This document shows, piece by piece, positions 12,835 through 13,821 of a DNA stretch of 13,821 nucleotides. The notes under the pieces were generated by a model, which did not search any database, had not been told where the DNA came from, and was given only the letters and a program-made list of their open reading frames with translations. Source of the DNA: JAITWN01 sp964388175 (GTDB lineage: Bacteria > Pseudomonadota > Gammaproteobacteria > SZUA-140); the NCBI GenBank assembly GCA_964388175.1, contig CAYLYS010000065.1, positions 1 through 13,821 of the forward strand. The letters run 5' to 3'. Each line of letters begins with the position of its first letter. Positions within the stretch are counted from its first letter, which is position 1. The position numbers were made by a program, and so were the translations under genes.

Positions 12835-13578
12835 TCAGGCCATGCTCGTCGCGGCGAACTCGTGGTCCTGCTGCGGGCGGCGGCGCATCGACCAGCCTGC
12901 TATGCCGGCGAGCCCGAGCGTCATGAGCAACAAGGTGCCGGGTTCGGATACCTGCTGGGTCGTGGTCGGCGGCGCCTGCACCAGGCTGAAGCGGATGATC
13001 AGATCCTGATAATCGCGGTCGCTGTTGCCGGTCAGCACCAGATCTTCCCAGCCGATGATGTATTCGCCGGGCAGTTCATCGATGGCGAAAATGGCAGCCT
13101 GGTAGCTGGCGTTGTCGTTGAGCGCATTTTGGGTGTACAGACGATCGCTCGCGACGCCGTTCGGGTCGATGTAAAAACCGAAGTGAACGATGTCGTCGAA
13201 GCTCACGGAGGCGGTTGCGCCGGCGCTGTCGGGGCCGGAGAAGATCTGACCGTATTCGGCCGGATTCGCCACGTTGTACCAGCCGAACGCCGTGTTGCTG
13301 GAGTAGCCCGCGATTTCCTGAATGATGGCGGTAAAGGCGCCGATACCGAGCCAGCTTTCCGTTTCACCGGCAAAGCCGTTGATCAGGGTCAGATGGACAT
13401 TGCCATCGCCATCCGAATCGAGGCCCGACAACACCTGATTCAAATTCAGCGAGGGATTGTCCCAGGAGCTGCCGTAGTTGATGCTGGAGTAGGAGTGATC
13501 GTTGATGATGATGCCAGCGCTTGCGCCCAGAGGCAGCAAGCCAAGAATAAAACCGAAAGATATCAGCTTCTTGTTCAT
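12835..13578 (-). CDS. Secreted DUF4114 protein with PEP-CTERM sorting signal
   Basis: A 247-residue exported protein. A Sec signal peptide (residues 1-21, cleavage after GASA) is followed by an extracytoplasmic domain of about 185 residues. It contains DSDGDGN (54-60, a Ca-binding-type acidic loop) and a DUF4114-like block, GWEDLVLTGNSDRDYQDLII (176-195). A short TTTQQ linker precedes a PEP-CTERM tail: SEPGT (211-215), a hydrophobic helix to about 229 and RRR (232-234). PEP-CTERM proteins are processed by exosortase and end up in the envelope or extracellular polymer. Unusually, 13 more residues (PQQDHEF...) follow the arginines. The ATG at 13578 has GCAGGA at proper spacing. Upstream there is a good sigma70-type promoter (13651-13679). 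The exosortase gene is not in this window. The ligand or function is unknown. Confidence 0.9.
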   Translation of the reverse strand: MNKKLISFGFILGLLPLGASAGIIINDHSYSSINYGSSWDNPSLNLNQVLSGLDSDGDGNVHLTLINGFAGETESWLGIGAFTAIIQEIAGYSSNTAFGWYNVANPAEYGQIFSGPDSAGATASVSFDDIVHFGFYIDPNGVASDRLYTQNALNDNASYQAAIFAIDELPGEYIIGWEDLVLTGNSDRDYQDLIIRFSLVQAPPTTTQQVSEPGTLLLMTLGLAGIAGWSMRRRPQQDHEFAATSMA

Positions 13579-13650
13579 GTTTCCTGCCTCGTGGTCTGAA
13601 ATCTATATGGGGCCTGGATCGAGCGCCCCTGTGCAAGCTAGACGAACGGC

Positions 13651-13679
13651 AGTATCGCATGAAAACGGAACTCTGTCAA
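13651..13679 (-). promoter_or_regulatory. Promoter of the PEP-CTERM gene
   Basis: On the - strand TTGACA (13679-13674) is followed after exactly 17 bp by GATACT (13656-13651), preceded by TGC as an extended -10. The -35 is a perfect consensus and the -10 matches four of six. Transcription would start near 13644, giving a 5' UTR of about 65 nt to the ATG at 13578. This is the best promoter prediction in the window. Confidence 0.65.
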
Positions 13680-13689
13680 AAAATTGACA
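13674..13689. promoter_or_regulatory. Palindrome of two back-to-back TTGACA boxes
   Basis: TGTCAA-AAAA-TTGACA is a 16-bp inverted repeat. Its left arm is the -35 of the PEP-CTERM promoter on the - strand. Its right arm is a TTGACA on the + strand, with GATATT (13709-13714) 19 bp downstream, a weak partner for a divergent promoter. It may be a dimeric regulator site overlapping the -35 or a true divergent promoter pair. Confidence 0.5.
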
Positions 13690-13740
13690 AGTGATTGCCC
13701 GGATTGGTGATATTGTTCACTTTGGCGTTCCGGCGGCGCC

Positions 13741-13821
13741 ATGAATCCGTCGCTCGCTCCCTCATGTCGCCCCAATGGCCGGGGCGGAACGGGTCTACCC
13801 CCACGATGGCGCGGCCGCTCT
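13741..13821 (+). other. Open frame at window edge, possible start of a divergent gene
   Basis: From ATG 13741 the frame stays open to the end of the window (27 codons: MNPSLAPSC...), following the divergent TTGACA at 13684. There is no clear Shine-Dalgarno and the residues match no family I recognise. Other starts (ATG 13764 and ATG 13806, one frame) also run open to the edge, so this is undecided. It is listed because 13579-13821 would otherwise be unexplained apart from the promoter and palindrome. Confidence 0.2.

Noticed and set aside
12718..13599. 293-residue open frame on the + strand opposite the PEP-CTERM gene
   Set aside because: The - strand protein has a signal peptide, DUF4114 block, sorting signal, ribosome binding site and promoter. 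The + strand frame has no family features, and its start falls in the hairpin region.
13615..13650. Sigma-54 (PrsR-type) promoter for the PEP-CTERM gene
   Set aside because: A TTGC is present on the - strand but the partner TGGCAC is not. The TTGACA-17-GATACT pair with extended -10 explains the region better.

Overview
This is a GC-rich, gene-dense stretch of a Gram-negative chromosome, most likely a gammaproteobacterium. The catalase, SugE/Gdx, aquaporin Z, ClsC-type phospholipase D and YgiD-type dioxygenase all read like gammaproteobacterial proteins. The guanidine-II leader, the Tat-type leader and the PEP-CTERM/exosortase sorting signal agree with this. I cannot name the species. No tRNA, rRNA, CRISPR array, transposase or integrase was found.

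Layout. Everything from 1 to 10151 reads on the + strand; everything from 10173 to 13578 reads on the - strand, so the two blocks converge at about 10160. The + block holds: the 3' end of an ACR3 arsenite exporter (1-303); a large-subunit catalase of the HPII/KatE type (594-2993); a guanidine-II (mini-ykkC) riboswitch with the guanidinium exporter gene gdx/sugE (3283-3667); aquaporin Z (3878-4567); a small membrane protein overlapping a LysE-family exporter (4640-5535); a frameshifted gene remnant (about 5566-5747); a Tat-exported aldo/keto reductase followed 12 bp later by a 12-TM MFS protein resembling ATP:ADP translocases (5994-8285); and a short-chain dehydrogenase followed by a LysR regulator (8422-10151). 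The - block holds a ClsC-like cardiolipin synthase (11690-10173), a YgiD-like extradiol dioxygenase (12602-11814) and a secreted DUF4114/PEP-CTERM protein (13578-12835).

How the genes fit together. This looks like a stress and envelope housekeeping neighbourhood rather than one pathway: arsenite, peroxide, guanidinium, water and small-metabolite traffic, membrane lipid synthesis and an envelope-sorted protein. Local units that probably work together are riboswitch plus gdx, the small membrane protein plus LysE exporter (overlapping genes), reductase plus MFS, and dehydrogenase plus LysR regulator.

Most notable signals. The clearest is the complete guanidine-II riboswitch, with a candidate anti-Shine-Dalgarno strand and a duplicated extended -10 upstream. 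The catalase has Cys exactly where a Cys-Tyr (heme ligand) crosslink would form. A 43-nt almost perfect hairpin lies after the PEP-CTERM gene, a perfect 15-bp inverted repeat precedes the dehydrogenase gene, and a palindrome with two back-to-back TTGACA boxes lies upstream of the PEP-CTERM gene. I did not find a clearly new multi-gene system; the best candidates for undescribed function are the reductase/translocase-like pair and the small membrane protein with its LysE partner.
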